Below are positions 13,960 to 26,018 of a stretch of 64,000 bases of DNA, piece by piece. The stretch comes from Phycomyces nitens (Eukaryota > Mucoromycota > Mucoromycetes > Mucorales > Phycomycetaceae): assembly GCA_022702545.1 (NCBI GenBank), contig JAHRBC010000004.1:1302001-1366000 (forward strand). The letters are read 5' to 3'. The notes under the pieces are model-generated. The model searched no databases. It was given only the letters and a program-made list of their open reading frames with translations, and was not told where the DNA came from. How positions within the stretch are numbered: the stretch's first letter is position 1; each line of letters opens with the position of its first letter. Made by a program: the position numbers and the translations under genes.

Positions 13960-15188
13960 GGTCGCAAAATGTTGAATCCAAGAGAAAGATGATTTTGCCC
14001 TCGGGACTCGCGTAACAAAGACTTCAAATTTAAAAGATCGGATGAGGATATCGGTCGAGCCACCGCGTCACAGCACTATCATTGGCTAAATTATTTGGGC
14101 TACTCTTTGATTGGCTTTCAAGGTCACAAGATCTTTAAGAAGCCAAAGCTCTTGTTTTTTTGGCATTGGCCAGTTGGCTCTTGATAACCTTGATCTGTTA
14201 TCAAATCCACCAATTGGCCAGTACTTTCCAATAGATGATTGGTCCATTAGACGATTATTTGAAAAAAAAGAAAAGATATGTTTATGAAGACGTTGAATTA
14301 CTGGATACTTCTTGATCTGATAATACACAATACATTTCTACAAGTGTTGGTTTTTTTGTTTTGCTAAAGTATGATTGGTGTCCTGATAAGATATTGGGTT
14401 ATATAATTGGCTTTATTTTGGGAATGGCTTATTTACCAAGCCCTCTTGGAGCATTGGCTCAAGAACCAAGTTATCAAATGAATATGAGTGGCTGATTCAA
14501 CGATTCTTGTGTTCAGATTTGTATTTAAGTAATCTCTCTCTAAATACAGTCGCAAATAGATGATTTGCATGCATTTGATAACAATTACTAATATTTTTTA
14601 AAAAAAATACGAGTGGTCGACATTAAAAAAGGCTTCTTTATGTAATGCCAACTTGCAAGACGAATATTATTTAGTCAGAGTGAAATAAAAAAAAAGACTT
14701 TTAATGCTTGAGCTGCCACTATTTAAATCATTTTGATATGAAAGGCAATTTTGTTTAGCAAAGCAAAAGGAACCTCGAGAATCGAATGCCCTTTTTTGTC
14801 AATATTACTTACTTTCGCATTTGAATAACATTCAGAACAGCTGCCAAGCAATGGTTGCTTGTTTGGCTGTTCAGTATACAAGTCAATTAAACTTCTCCAG
14901 ACGCATGAGCAATGTCATACATCTTATTACAAAGTATACTGCAAAACAATGATTTATCAAATTGCTGTAGAGGCAGGCGTCAAATTCAGGCAATGTAGCG
15001 CACAAATCGTCATAGATCTCTTTGCCACTATATCGTAGGAATAGTAATGTTGTCAGTGAAAATCTAAAATTACATTTACTTTATCTTTTCTGCCAACCAG
15101 AATCCAAAGCAAGAAAAAGATAATTGATATTAATGATTAGAAATTTAGGGCGCCATCATTCAATTCCTGCCAGAGTTTGATATACTTT
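13960..15188. other. Intergenic region with a palindromic segment
   Basis: No gene supported. The proximal part, upstream of SPF1, is rich in TTGGCT/AGCCAA words and includes a 54-nt imperfect palindrome at 14167-14220. The remainder is AT-rich without evident coding capacity. Confidence 0.5.
14167..14220. repeat. Nested imperfect palindrome upstream of SPF1
   Basis: The outer arms are TGGCCAGTTGG and CCAATTGGCCA. The inner arms TTGATAAC and GTTATCAA are perfectly complementary around an 8-nt loop. It could form a cruciform or RNA hairpin, or be the core of a small hairpin element. It lies about 210-260 bp upstream of the SPF1 start. Confidence 0.5.
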
Positions 15189-15335
15189 AATCTTAGGGGA
15201 CACCTATGAAGTACAGGATGTTATACAAAATATATTCACTGTTCCGGCAGAAAAGCTTGAGTGCGACTACTTGGGTTTTGTCCGGCCCACGACCCCCTGT
15301 CTCCTTACCAAACTGGATTTGTGTCCCCTAAGATT
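15189..15335. mobile_element. MITE-like repeat, copy 2, with perfect 15-bp inverted ends
   Basis: The ends are perfect inverted repeats, AATCTTAGGGGACAC at 15189-15203 and its complement at 15321-15335. The interior is about 147 bp long in total and matches the reverse complement of 9087-9222. It directly abuts the 3' end of a decayed Tc1-type transposase gene. It may therefore be either an independent MITE or the terminal part of that element. Confidence 0.7.
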
Positions 15336-16385
15336 GCTGATTTTGTGTGTAATCCTTTGTTCTTTTGAAGTGCGTGTAGTCGACTTGGCATAGAATTGTA
15401 ACGAGCTGCACACACTTCAATTGGTATTTTATACCACTTTTCTTTCAGCAGGCGCTTCAAATATTTAAGGCTCTTAGGCTGGGATCTTTTGGCTCCCACT
15501 ATTCTTCTTAGATAAGCCCAGATATCCTCACTTGGACTGAGATTTGGGCTGTATGCATGCCACTCTAGCACCTCAAGATCTGCATTTTTTTCTGGTACTC
15601 TTTCACCATCCTGCTTTGGTGACATGGAACATTGTCTTGCTGAAAAATAAAAGAGTCATATTGCTCATACTCCAAATTGTTTTTGAAGTGAACCAAAGTA
15701 CTAGGAATATATTTTTGTATCCGCATTGCTCCGGATTACCTTTGATGATTTCCATCGTCCCAACACCACCGAACCAGATCCATCCCCAGATCATCACATA
15801 TCCTCTCCTGCCTTGGATTCTGGAACGTACACAGGCTATGCTGTACTTTTCTGACCGAAGACACCAGGACTCGTACATTCTTGCACATTGGGAACAGTAT
15901 AAACATTGATTAATCGCTCCAAATTATCCAATTCTAGCGTTGATTTACCTCTTTGGTATGCTGGGCAAATGCAAGGTGATTTCTGCGATGATACTCAGTG
16001 CGCCACGGCTTGCATACAGCTATGAAATACCTCATATGAAGAGCCTTGATAGCAGCACACATTGTATCCTTGCAAACATATCTAAACTGACGGCTCAATT
16101 TTTTGTTATCTCTCTACGTAAAACACGCAAACCTCGTTCACCAAATATCCTCGAGGGTCCCTTGTGTCTTTTGATAACTGTCGTTTCATTCTCTCAGTAT
16201 CTTTGTATTGTTTTGTATACAGTACGGTGTGTTACATTATATCGCTCACAAATGGTTGACACTTTTACTCCTGCCTCAAAAGCACCAACAGCCATTCCTC
16301 TAACTTCAATTAAGACTTCCTTTTGCTTGGGAATATTGTCAGAAATATTTACTGAAGATATGAATAGAATCGAATTAAAAATAAA
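15305..16385 (-). pseudogene. Decayed Tc1/mariner-type transposase
   Basis: Reading on the minus strand, an N-terminal helix-turn-helix part (VRGMAVGAFEAG, then YNVTHRTVYKTIQRY) at about 16320-16200 is followed by stops and frame changes. A catalytic-domain part follows (GYVMIWGWIWFGGVG) near 15800. The C-terminal DDE region reads WHAYSPNLSPSEDIWAYLRR near 15560-15500, and the family tail GLHTKS lies next to the inverted repeat at 15335. These are the usual Tc1 landmarks in the right order, spread over three frames, so the gene is inactive. Confidence 0.85.
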
Positions 16386-16389
16386 GGTT

Positions 16390-17760
16390 GTGGAAAAGAA
16401 AACAAACAGAGGTGTACGTATTTTATTGTATTTTAAAAAAGAACTCTGGATTTCAAAGTTGTGCCATCCCGAAATCGACCCCTATGTATGTGGTCTCGAA
16501 TCCACTTTCCTGTTTGTGTTGATGTTTTTGAGAATAATATTGTCTTTTTCAAATCCAAAAGCCAGTAACTATAGACTGAGCCAAAATACTGGACAGTTCC
16601 ACAAAGATGAAGATATATATTTGGGAAGAGGAGTTCAAGCTCACACAGCTCTGCACACCCTTTGTCAAACTGCTCTAGATACTTAGACGCGTCTTAAATA
16701 TTGTCCTCAGAAATACTTGGCTTTGTTAACAGACGACAGGTATTTACAAACAACATCCAGTTTTCGAATTTGAGGAGTGGCAATATATCATTCAAAATTA
16801 CAGGTGACGAAACCAACCACCACAGCTTGCACTGGCTAGTCTTTATAAATGGAGAACCAATTCTTGCATTCGTCTTTTGGTGTGTAGTTAGAAAATAACA
16901 CTATTCTCTCAACCGTCTTTTGCATGACAGCAAGTCTCTTACTGGCAATTAGACCATATGCAACCCATATATCCATCATTCTCTCGACAGTACATAAGAG
17001 ATTGTGCATTGAATCAATGATCGTGCAGTGGCCAACGTTAATTACTGGGTACGGTACAGCTCAGACTAGTGAACATCACTGGAAACTTGAAGACATTGCC
17101 TCTCAATTTGAATAACTGTATTTCTTCAGACATCAGCATCTTTACGGTTATTATCTCTAGTGCAAAGGAGTAATTTTGAGTAATCAAATCCAGAATAATC
17201 AACAGACCTCGTTCCGGCTAATTGAGAGAATTGATTATTGCATTTATGACAAACATTATTATTCATATGGGATATTAATCCACTTACTTTCTTTGCAGCG
17301 GGGATATCACAGGAAACGATAAAGAGAGCAGCACGGACGGTTACACCATTTGTGCATTGGCTTGCATTAATCTTGATACTCTTTACAACTCTTCCAATTC
17401 ATCGACAAGGGACCTGAGATAGTAATTGGTTTCTGACATATTTTCTTCCTTTGGGCCTGAAATAAATTCAATGAGAATAGCATTTTCCTTCTTGAGCCAG
17501 ATATTTCGAAAAAAGAATTGTTGATAACCAGGTAGATTACACCGCAGTAATATGTAACACCATCCAATGGCCGGAACAAGTCGATTTTTAGGGCCAATAT
17601 TAGAGACCGTTCACCGTCAACAAAGGGAATGCCGTCAATGTCCACCAGTTTGTCCCACATTGCATCATCTCACACATCAAACACTGTCTTCTCTACTTTG
17701 GGACCACGATTCCAATAGTTGATTTATGTTTCAAAATATGGCCGAGAAAAGAGAGTTTGC
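16390..17760 (-). pseudogene. Decayed Tnp2/CACTA-type transposase
   Basis: On the minus strand several frames together show the Tnp2-family order. SLILALKIDLFRPLDG and YYCGVIYLVINN lie near 17600-17520. VRAALFIVSCDIPAAKKV lies near 17340-17290. A cysteine-containing block CHKCNNQFSQLAGT, then VDYSGFDYSKLLL, lies near 17250-17165. DSMHNLLCTVERMMDIW (family DPMHNLFLG) lies near 17015-16965. A DUF4218-like tail with CRLLTKPSISEDNI and YFGSVYSYW continues to about 16550. Stops and frameshifts break it at many points. I infer an old EnSpm/CACTA-like element; its termini were not identified. Confidence 0.8.
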
Positions 17761-19318
17761 AAAGATTTTTTTTATCAATTGGTACACATATGACTCTCTT
17801 TTTTTTTTTGGAAACTGACGAAGAACTCGAACTGAGCCGGCTATGACCATGCATAGAACCTCTACTAGAATGGCAAAGGTATAAAGAAGGACTGTATTCA
17901 TCATTGACATATATACCGGGACATTTAATATTGTTAAGCTTTTGAGACCAAGAACACTCGATTAAACTCGGAAAGAATGCGAGGGCCTTGTAATTGGAAT
18001 CGTGATCGCGTCTTCATTGATTGTACAAAAGGAGATAAACAACAATAAATCCTTGATTACAGACATGGAGTAGACTCGGTTCAAAAATATCCATTATCCA
18101 AAAAAAAACGCATTAGTTTCTACTCTGTATATATTAGGAGCCGATATTACCATGCCACCATATAAGCTACCAGAATACTCAAGAGAGCTGATTTGTTTAT
18201 CTTTACCACCAGATATAATATAAGATTCAGAAATATACAAGCTTTAAAGAATCCTTGTACCCTTTAAAAATGTGTATTGTACTATTTTCCTTGCCTGTCT
18301 AAGTGTAACGAAATCTGTTGAATTCACAAATAAGACCAGAGATAGATTACCACAAAACTCATGTTGGATATGTATAAATAGTTGAAGACCATACCTGGTC
18401 CTTGTTGGTTTTTTGGTAAAGTGCAGAATAACTTTTTATTCTTAATAAATATTTGGGTTTAATGGCAAGAAGCTATCAATGCTGAATTTATACATTTTAT
18501 TAAATTTGTATTCACATTAATCTTCAAGGCTTGGCCGCCTTTTTTTAACCAATGGAATTAATTAGAGTCTTATACTAGACCACTCGAGTTATTAAAGATA
18601 TCAAGATTAACAAAGGGCTTCTGCCCATAGATTGATCTTAATTATCAATACTTTTCAAGGTAGCAAGTGAGTACAATAGCCATCGTCATTAAAATGGCAG
18701 TTTTTTTTTTGAATGATATTTTATAATATGAATTACAGGAATCCATCGGCTTGTGCTTATCAACAACAACCCAATCTTTGATTAACGATAAAAAAGGAGA
18801 GATCTTCTCTTTAGACAATATCTGGGCAGTCAAGGATGGTCCTACTCAAGATACATGTAACCATTATCATGGGTACATTCCCTTCACCTCAAGAGATAGG
18901 AACTACTTTACGATTGCAACCCAAGAAACTCTGGCTACAAATGGAATATCGATGGTAAGCGCTATCCATACTTGATTGCCTAGATATAGACCAATTGTGA
19001 AATGAATACATAGGCCTGCGACAAAAGTCTAGACACTTTAGTACTCTTATGATCAAGCCCACTTTTCACATTGTATCTCTAACCAAAAAACGTGTGATTT
19101 GGCTATTGATGTGGGACATAAACTTTGTATTCAACATCTTTCTTTGCAGCTGATTGTATTTGTGCTTGTACGCTCAGTCAATGATTAAGCACAGTCCATC
19201 TTGGAATTGAGCATTATACAAAACAAGAGATTCTGTGACCAAAGATCCAAGATTACAATCATAATTGTGGTAATTCAGTAGAAATCATAAGCCACAAAAC
19301 TCTGGCGATCGCTCCTGT
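17761..19318. other. AT-rich region with no supported gene
   Basis: Only short ORFs occur. The longest on the plus strand, 18751-18975, has no recognisable domain and no promoter-like context. Some of this may be further transposon debris, but I could not match it to a family. Confidence 0.4.
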
Positions 19319-19326
19319 TATAAAAG
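19319..19326 (+). promoter_or_regulatory. TATA box of the small cysteine-rich ORF
   Basis: TATAAAAG lies 60 bp upstream of the ATG at 19386. It is followed by a pyrimidine-rich CTCTACTCTCCTTCTACTCT tract, an arrangement typical of fungal core promoters. Confidence 0.5.
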
Positions 19327-19385
19327 TACTAGACAGGTTTTCTCGTGTAGCTCTACTCTCCTTCTACTCTTTCTTCTAAATAATA

Positions 19386-19629
19386 ATGACAAATGCTGCT
19401 TTCGAAAGGAGGCTACCACCTATTGTGGCAAGCAATATCATCGCTGACAAAAAAACCGACAAAAATATCAAAATTTGTGCTGGTCGTGGAAAGAGTTACT
19501 GCCTAATCCACCGACGATATTTCGAAACAAGCTGGTGCCCTGACTGTGATCGTTCAAGCTGTAAGACTTACTTTTAATATTAGCTAGAATTCATTTCTTG
19601 TTCTCTAATACGATATCGCAGGTCACTAA
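19386..19629 (+). CDS. Small cysteine-rich protein, unknown function
   Basis: An ORF of 63 codons runs from 19386 to 19577. If a 61-nt intron with good borders (19561-19621, GTAAGA to GCAG) is removed, the frame instead ends at 19629 after 60 residues, with Cys-His as the last two. The C-terminal half carries CAGRGKSYC, then HRRYFETSWCPDCD, and a final cysteine: five Cys plus His residues arranged like a small zinc-binding knuckle. A TATA box and pyrimidine tract stand at the expected distance upstream. I recognise no family. The promoter and metal-ligand pattern argue for a real gene rather than a chance ORF, but only moderately. Confidence 0.45.
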
Positions 19630-20024
19630 AACAAAGGTATAACCAGTAGCTCAATACACCCTTACAATGTCTCGACCTCAATTGCACAGCTGAAACCCTG
19701 AAAGATGCTTTAAACATGACGATTCTGTCAACGAGAAAAAGAAATACTTAAAAACCTGTAATTATTCTCTCTATTGTTACATTCCCAAATCCCCCCAAAA
19801 ATAAAAACACTTGGTATCTTCCAATGTCGATCCAACCACGTTTAAACGTCTCAAGTGAAAACAGTTCCGGCCTATCCGTTCAATAGTTAGAACTCGGCTT
19901 ACACAACCAGAACAAATGTTGTTTTTTTTTCTCTAATCTTATATTTGATTTTATTGTGTGAATATCAGCAAATACGTGCCCCGTTTAGCCACACGCTCAT
20001 TTGCAGATGTTGCTTCTTACTTTC
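19630..20024. other. Intergenic, nothing recognised
   Basis: This AT-rich spacer between the small ORF and the 3' end of the ClpP gene has a long T run near 19922. No feature was recognised. Confidence 0.4.
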
Positions 20025-21163
20025 TTAATCCTTCTTCAACAAGTCCTTTTGCTCAGTTCGCTTCTCGAGCACCTTGTCTATCAAGCCAAAGCTCAAGGCT
20101 TCTTCGGCAGTCATGAAATAATCACGCTCGACCATTTTCTCTGTGTTTTGATAGGATCAAATCAATCTTTACACACGTACTCCAGTTTAGACTTACCTAT
20201 TGTCTCAATCTCCCGTATTCCGGTGTGTTTCTGGAGAATCCTGTTGAGACGCTCACGGACCCTCAAGATTTCACGTGCATGAATGGCAATGTCAGACGCC
20301 TGACCAGCAGCGCCTCCGGATGGTTGATGGATCATAATTGACGAGTTTGGAAGAGCAAATCTCTTCCCAGGCTCACCTTAATGGAAATGTTCAATACAAA
20401 TCTAGATAAGCCCATATCTATTCTACCTGCTGCCAGCAAAAGAGATCCCATAGAGCATGCTTGGCCGTTACACAATGTAGACACAGGCGATTGGATATAC
20501 TAGTACGGAGTAAGCATTGTTTACAGAATTGGTATTGATCAGGTTACCTGCATCTAAATAAACCAAAATATACATTTAAGTCAAGAAATAAAACAACAAC
20601 AGAGCACAAATGTCTATAGTAGCTTACGGTATCATAAATGGCCATGCCAGCTGTCACACTGCCTCCAGGCGAATTGATGTACAGACTGACGGGCTTCTCG
20701 GGATTCTCTGCCTCCAGGAACAAGAACTGGGCCACAATAACAGCCGCAACATTGTCATTTACCTATCCAGAAGGAGGTCTTGGTTAAGCCGCCCAAGAGA
20801 CGCCCTCTTATACCTTGACTTACCGGGCCATTCAGACAAATGATACGCTCCTTGAGCAAGCGAGAGAATATATCATACGATCGCTCTCCTCGGCCCTTTT
20901 TATTTTTCGTCGCGTATTTAGTCTGTTATCTCTTACCATCCCAGGCAGTCCTGACTTACTGTTTGCTCGATAACGAACGGGATTACGGACTGTGCAACTG
21001 GTGATTCAGACCAACTGCTGATCGTAGCTCCATAGTCAGGGCGGCCGATAAAGGTCTATGAAAACAACATTAGCACTTTTGGGGACAGTCATCCAAGGGA
21101 AAAACGCACTCGCTTGGTCTGGAGTAATACTGGAGATGCTCTTCTGGCGATGGTACGAAGCAT
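20025..21163 (-). CDS. CLPP: Mitochondrial ATP-dependent Clp protease proteolytic subunit
   Basis: The ATG at 21163-21161 opens [18 protein letters not shown], a basic, hydroxylated presequence expected to target the mitochondrial matrix. The mature protein shows [49 protein letters not shown], the active-site serine block [15 protein letters not shown], the histidine block [17 protein letters not shown], and the C-terminal [19 protein letters not shown] carrying the third catalytic residue. ClpP forms barrel-shaped complexes that degrade proteins delivered by ClpX. Several short introns are present. The gene lies 170 bp downstream of RRP15 on the same strand. Yeast lacks ClpP, but other fungi keep it, so presence here is not anomalous. 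Confidence 0.93.
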
Positions 21164-21332
21164 GAGGAATAAGAGGGAATGAGTAAAGACATTCACATTT
21201 GCTGACGCACCCTTAAATTGGACCATTTACACGTCACGAGCCTCTCTGTCTTTGATGGTAACATGAATAAGCAAGAGGTTTTTTTTATTATTTTATTTGT
21301 ACATTGATGAAGACTGTTTTCAAAGTTGATAT

Positions 21333-22260
21333 CTATTTCTTGGCATTGTTTCCAACCTTGAGAAGTTCCAAGAAGCTTGACTTTGGCATGACGGACACTA
21401 GAGAAGATGGTCCAATTAGATCGCCGGCATTTACGTTTAAAATGACCCAAAAAACAGGATCCACTTACTTGTCTTTGCCTTTTCTATGGCCACCTTGGCC
21501 TTGCGAACTTCTGTTGCTTTGCTTACTGCAACATCGGTGACCTTTTGCTGTGTATTGATAGCATTGAACAGCTTGACGACTTTTTACAACCATGAGGCTC
21601 TGTTCATATGTCTTCAAATATCACTTACCACCTCGTGTGGCAACCTTTCTCAGTGCCTTTTCGTATTCCATGTTGGTAAAATCGGGAATAACTCGTCCCT
21701 GGGCCTTGAGAGCCCTTTTCTCGGCAGAGAGTACCTTGCGTGCCTTGTGATCCAATCTTTCATCTTCAATCTTACGTTCAGTACCCTTGGATCTGGCTAG
21801 AATTGGTTGCTATATTGACCGTTTAATACCAATTTCTCTAATTCACTCAATCACAATTCATTATCCACCTTTTTGTCAGCGGCCTTCAAGGTACTGCCGA
21901 GAATGTTCTTCATGGCCTCTGCGAATGCCTCATCGGTGACAACCTTTTTCTTGGGCTTGACTACATTAAGAATCTACAAGGTAAATACAAAAAAAACAAG
22001 CCTTGTTCTACCAATTCTGCCTTTATTATACCTGTATGAGGGTCAACCTCCATGGGCTCATACTCGTCATTCTCTTCTTCATTGTCGGCATCGCTATCCA
22101 AATCTGATCCGTTAAAGCTGTCACGTTCGTCTTCAACATCGGACTCCTGATCTACAGATTCAGCATCGCTTTGAGAGTCCTCATCTTCAGAGACAACAGG
22201 ATCTTCCTTCACGATCTTCTTGGCGGGGATCTCCTGCTTCTTGACAATTTTCTTGGCCAT
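21333..22260 (-). CDS. RRP15: Ribosomal RNA-processing protein RRP15
   Basis: Nucleolar factor for 60S pre-ribosome maturation. The N-terminus from the ATG at 22260 is basic (MAKKIVKKQEIPAKK), then strongly acidic and serine-rich (about residues 20-75). The conserved RRP15 core follows: FAEAMKNILGS, PILARSKGTERK, VIPDFTNMEYEKALRKVATR and GVVKLFNAINTQQK. The last exon, read in the frame set by the preceding donor, gives MPKSSFLELLKVGNNAKK and a stop at 21333, a typical short basic tail. Three or four short introns are removed. The acidic stretch and the ATRGVVKLFNA block make the assignment firm. Confidence 0.9.
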
Positions 22261-22639
22261 GATTTCGATTTAAAGATAATGAACAGAAAAAAAGTCGCCT
22301 GGAAATTCCAAGTACTTTGGGCAAACAAGCCACTTGAAGTGTTGCATTTAAATTTATCATTGCTTGTTGTACCTAAACCAATCCCCGTTGGCTCTATTCC
22401 AGCCTCCAGTATAATAGTTGGTCTTTGAGCCATGCTTTGTTGCCATACACATAAATGATAGCAGATTTGATATTCTATATTGCTTGGTATCCTTTCAACT
22501 AGCAAAAAAAGAAATAATTAATCAATTAATTATATAGTCAATACAACAGATCTACCCATATTAGCCCAAAAGAGACCAAACTGCATATCTCAACAGAGCC
22601 ATCTCAATTATTCGGGCAACAGGAACATAAAACAAATGA

Positions 22640-23830
22640 ACAAAATATTCTAAAGAACAATTGGATTTAGCAATTCGAGGATATACTAGCCAAATACAGA
22701 TAGTATCAAGGTGATATACCGACTATTTGAAAAATCGGCAGACGGTACAAGGTTCAAGGCTAGAGAACTTGCCACAGTATCCGAAAAACGCAATTTCTTA
22801 CAAACAGGCCATCAAAGATACAAACCGACTTGCTATTTTAGCATGGACAACTGCAAATATTGAAGATAAAGTCAAAATGTATTACTTTCTCAATCCCCTT
22901 TTTACCATACTCAATTCAACATTTGCCAAGCCCAACTTTTCACTGATAAAAAAAAAAGAGCAGCAGCCACGACAGCCAACTTTGATAAATCCACTACCAC
23001 AAGACACAAAGTATAAACGGCAAGATTATTCCAAAAGATAATTATGGTATTATTATATTAGAATCAGCGGATATAATCACAGGATAACAACATATTAATC
23101 AACCACAAGTATATCATTCCTAAAGATGGGATACAACCCAACAGCAGATTATAGGAATTCAGTCAAAACTAGGAAAAATATCCCACAATTGGTTGCCAAG
23201 GGAAGATGGGGTACAAGATACAATTTGTCAAGAAGCCAATTTTCTATCAATGGACGCAAAAACCCGCGTTCATAATATTACATCTGTTCACAAAAATAGA
23301 ACAATTCAACATGAACAGGGTATCAACTGTAAGAAAAATAATAGAAAATGATGACTATATGGGTAAAATATATCAAAAAGACTTATATGTGAATCCCATA
23401 TATCTAGGTCTTTAATATTATCTATTACAAGAGTCTCCAAAAGAAATGAACTAAATACTATTAGGACTTTGGGCAAAACAACAATATTTCCATATACATA
23501 CCAACTATCTAAAGACCATGTTTGAATATTGGCTTATTTCGATACCAAAAATGAATATTTCTTCAAAGACAACAAACTCCAAGCAGTTTTCATGCACTCT
23601 CAAGTACCAAAAGCTAATCCATCTGGAATCAGTCAAGACAGAGGATACTTGTTTTATACCCACATTCATTAAGAGTAGCTTTTAAAAATTTAAATTTCTT
23701 TAACAAATATAGCATCAGATTAAATACGGGGATGATAGTACCAGAGATTGGTTTAGGCATGATGAACAATCTCTTGGGTGATATGAAAGTCTTTAATTGA
23801 TACATAATCACTCTTGGTACAAAAATGGTT
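22640..23830 (+). pseudogene. Decayed DIRS/Ty3-like retrotransposon fragment (gag-like and reverse transcriptase)
   Basis: Pieces of a reverse transcriptase can be read on the plus strand across shifted frames: GIQSKLGKISHNW near 23150-23200, then GYKIQFVKKPIFYQW at about 23207-23255, and VSTVRKIIENDDYMGKIY at about 23320-23375. These match the N-terminal order of the RT domain in fungal DIRS-like elements (fragments of the form GYxIxFxxxP, then FxMExxxxVRxxIxxxDYM). An upstream ORF at 22727-23041 rich in Lys/Gln could be gag-like but is not diagnostic. Stops and frame changes show it is dead. Borders are approximate. Confidence 0.55.
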
Positions 23831-24050
23831 CTAAATAGACAGAATATTGTACATTATCCCAACCCATGAAAAATTGAATTAACTTTTTTTCAACACCCAG
23901 CTATCTTGAAAGACACCAAAGAGTACATGATATCAAGCCTATTACTATTCTTGTAGAAAAAAAAAGGAAATACTTGTCGGCTTTCATTTGTTCTTTTATT
24001 AACACATTTACTTGGACTTGTCTCTCCAGGACTTGGAGTCAAGCCTTGAT

Positions 24051-25986
24051 TCATCTGACACGGATACTAAAATATGCAGCGACACCAGCCATAATGGCAC
24101 CAAACCTAAGAACTACGCCAATGGCATCAGGTGAAGCATCCTCTCCTTCTGAATTCTTTTCTAAGAAATGAAACATTATACTGCTGAAAAATGTCACCAA
24201 GAACTGTGGAAGCACAATATACATGTTGTGAATTCCAAGGAGAACTCCTGCAGAGGGACTGTCGTTGTCAAGGCGAGTATCACTGTCTCTTCTGCTCTGA
24301 TCAGGAGAATGTAGAGTCCTTTCTGAAGGATTTATGTCGGTATCATTTTCAGGCAGTATGGGGCGTGAATTCTGCTCTGCATCACTTATCCGAGATGAAG
24401 CGTAAATCTGCGTAGAAGGGTGATTGTATTCTCCCATTTCCAGTTGGCTATCATCTGAACTTTGGTTTTCTGGTTCAAAGTGCTCTACAATCTGATATAT
24501 ACCGCCTTCTGTTCCGATGCCAGCACCGCCAGCGGCTAAACTGATTCGAGAAGACATGGCATTTTGATGAACTCCCAGTGGATGTGAGACTCTTGGTTGT
24601 TCCTCTGACTGTCTGACTGATGATCTTCCACAACGCGCTTCGTTTTGTGCAATGTATTCTCCCAAGAGTGAGAAAGGTGCCCACATCGTAATTGACCAGC
24701 TAATTCCACACACACCAATCACAACAGATGCTGCTACAACATCTTTTGCAAACACAGTGCACAGCATGGCTATACAGAATATGACATGGCTTATGGTCCA
24801 TGCGCGAGGAAGTGTAAGAAAGGATATCTTGAGGTATTTTGACGGCGATAGAACATATTTTCGACCACGAATAGTGAATTCCAGCTTGTATCCTGGGGCC
24901 GGTGTGTAATCTTCATGGAAAGATGGTGATACAATCAAAGGGACAAGAAAAGATGCTCCCAGTGAAACGAGTGAATAGACAAGGAAAGCAAATGAACCCG
25001 CACGGGTTGCTTGGCCAACTGCATCATCTCCGGAATTTTCTGGGCGCTTCAAGGCTTCCTGGTCGTATATCTCGGCCACCCAAGTAGTGGAATAGAATAG
25101 AAACGGAAACCACCCGATCCAAGCAAAGAATTGGACATTGCATATGCGCCGTATAGGTTTTGGAAGATTCCAGATATGCTTACCAATATCTGAGAATGCT
25201 TTAAACGGTGATCCACGAGATGTCTTTCTTTAGTCGTAAACAGTGTGTTAGGATAAAGACGATTATCTTTCTGGATTCATTGTGTCCACACCTTGAATCT
25301 TTGGATAAAACTCGCTCTTTAACCGCATAGCATGTAATTCCATCACATATTATGAGCACAAGTGAGGCAAAGACACACAGCACCTTGAGTTGAGTGTTTC
25401 CAAGAAACGGAAAGGCAGAAACAAGGTCAGCATATCCCCTACAAATGTCTAGTGTTATTTCTTGCTTGAATCATCTTGTATACTTTACATAAAATATCCA
25501 ATAACATTTCCCATTCCAACCATTCGTCCCGCCCATGCAGTTCCATCTTCTTGCTGCGAAGGAGGAAGAGAATCAACCAAAAGAGCTCTACAAGATGCTT
25601 GAACTATGATGGCTTAATTTCTGCTCTACACCAGTCCAACTCACTCACCACAGTTTACACTGAAATCCAACAAATAAATAGCAAAAATTGCTACTCCAAT
25701 TGACACCTTTTTAAACTACATCCCATAAGCATACAACAGTAAGTACATTTAGTCGTTACAAAAGATGGCTTACCGAGTCTCCGCTGTCTGTGCCAGTAAA
25801 TAAGGAAGTTATCTCTTTGGTCCATCCAATAATTAAAAGACTGGTTATCACAAACACACTTCCTCCTACAAGAAAGGGCCTCCGTCTACCCCATCTTGAG
25901 GTACATCTATCTGAGACCACACCAACAATTGGCTGCATAAGAAGCCCTGGATATCATCAATAGGTATGATATTATTAATATTTGAA

Positions 25987-26018
<32 letters not shown>

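Noticed and set aside
22727..23041. A 104-codon ORF as a host gene
   Set aside because: It lies next to decayed reverse-transcriptase fragments on the same strand and has no independent support; treated as part of the retroelement remnant.
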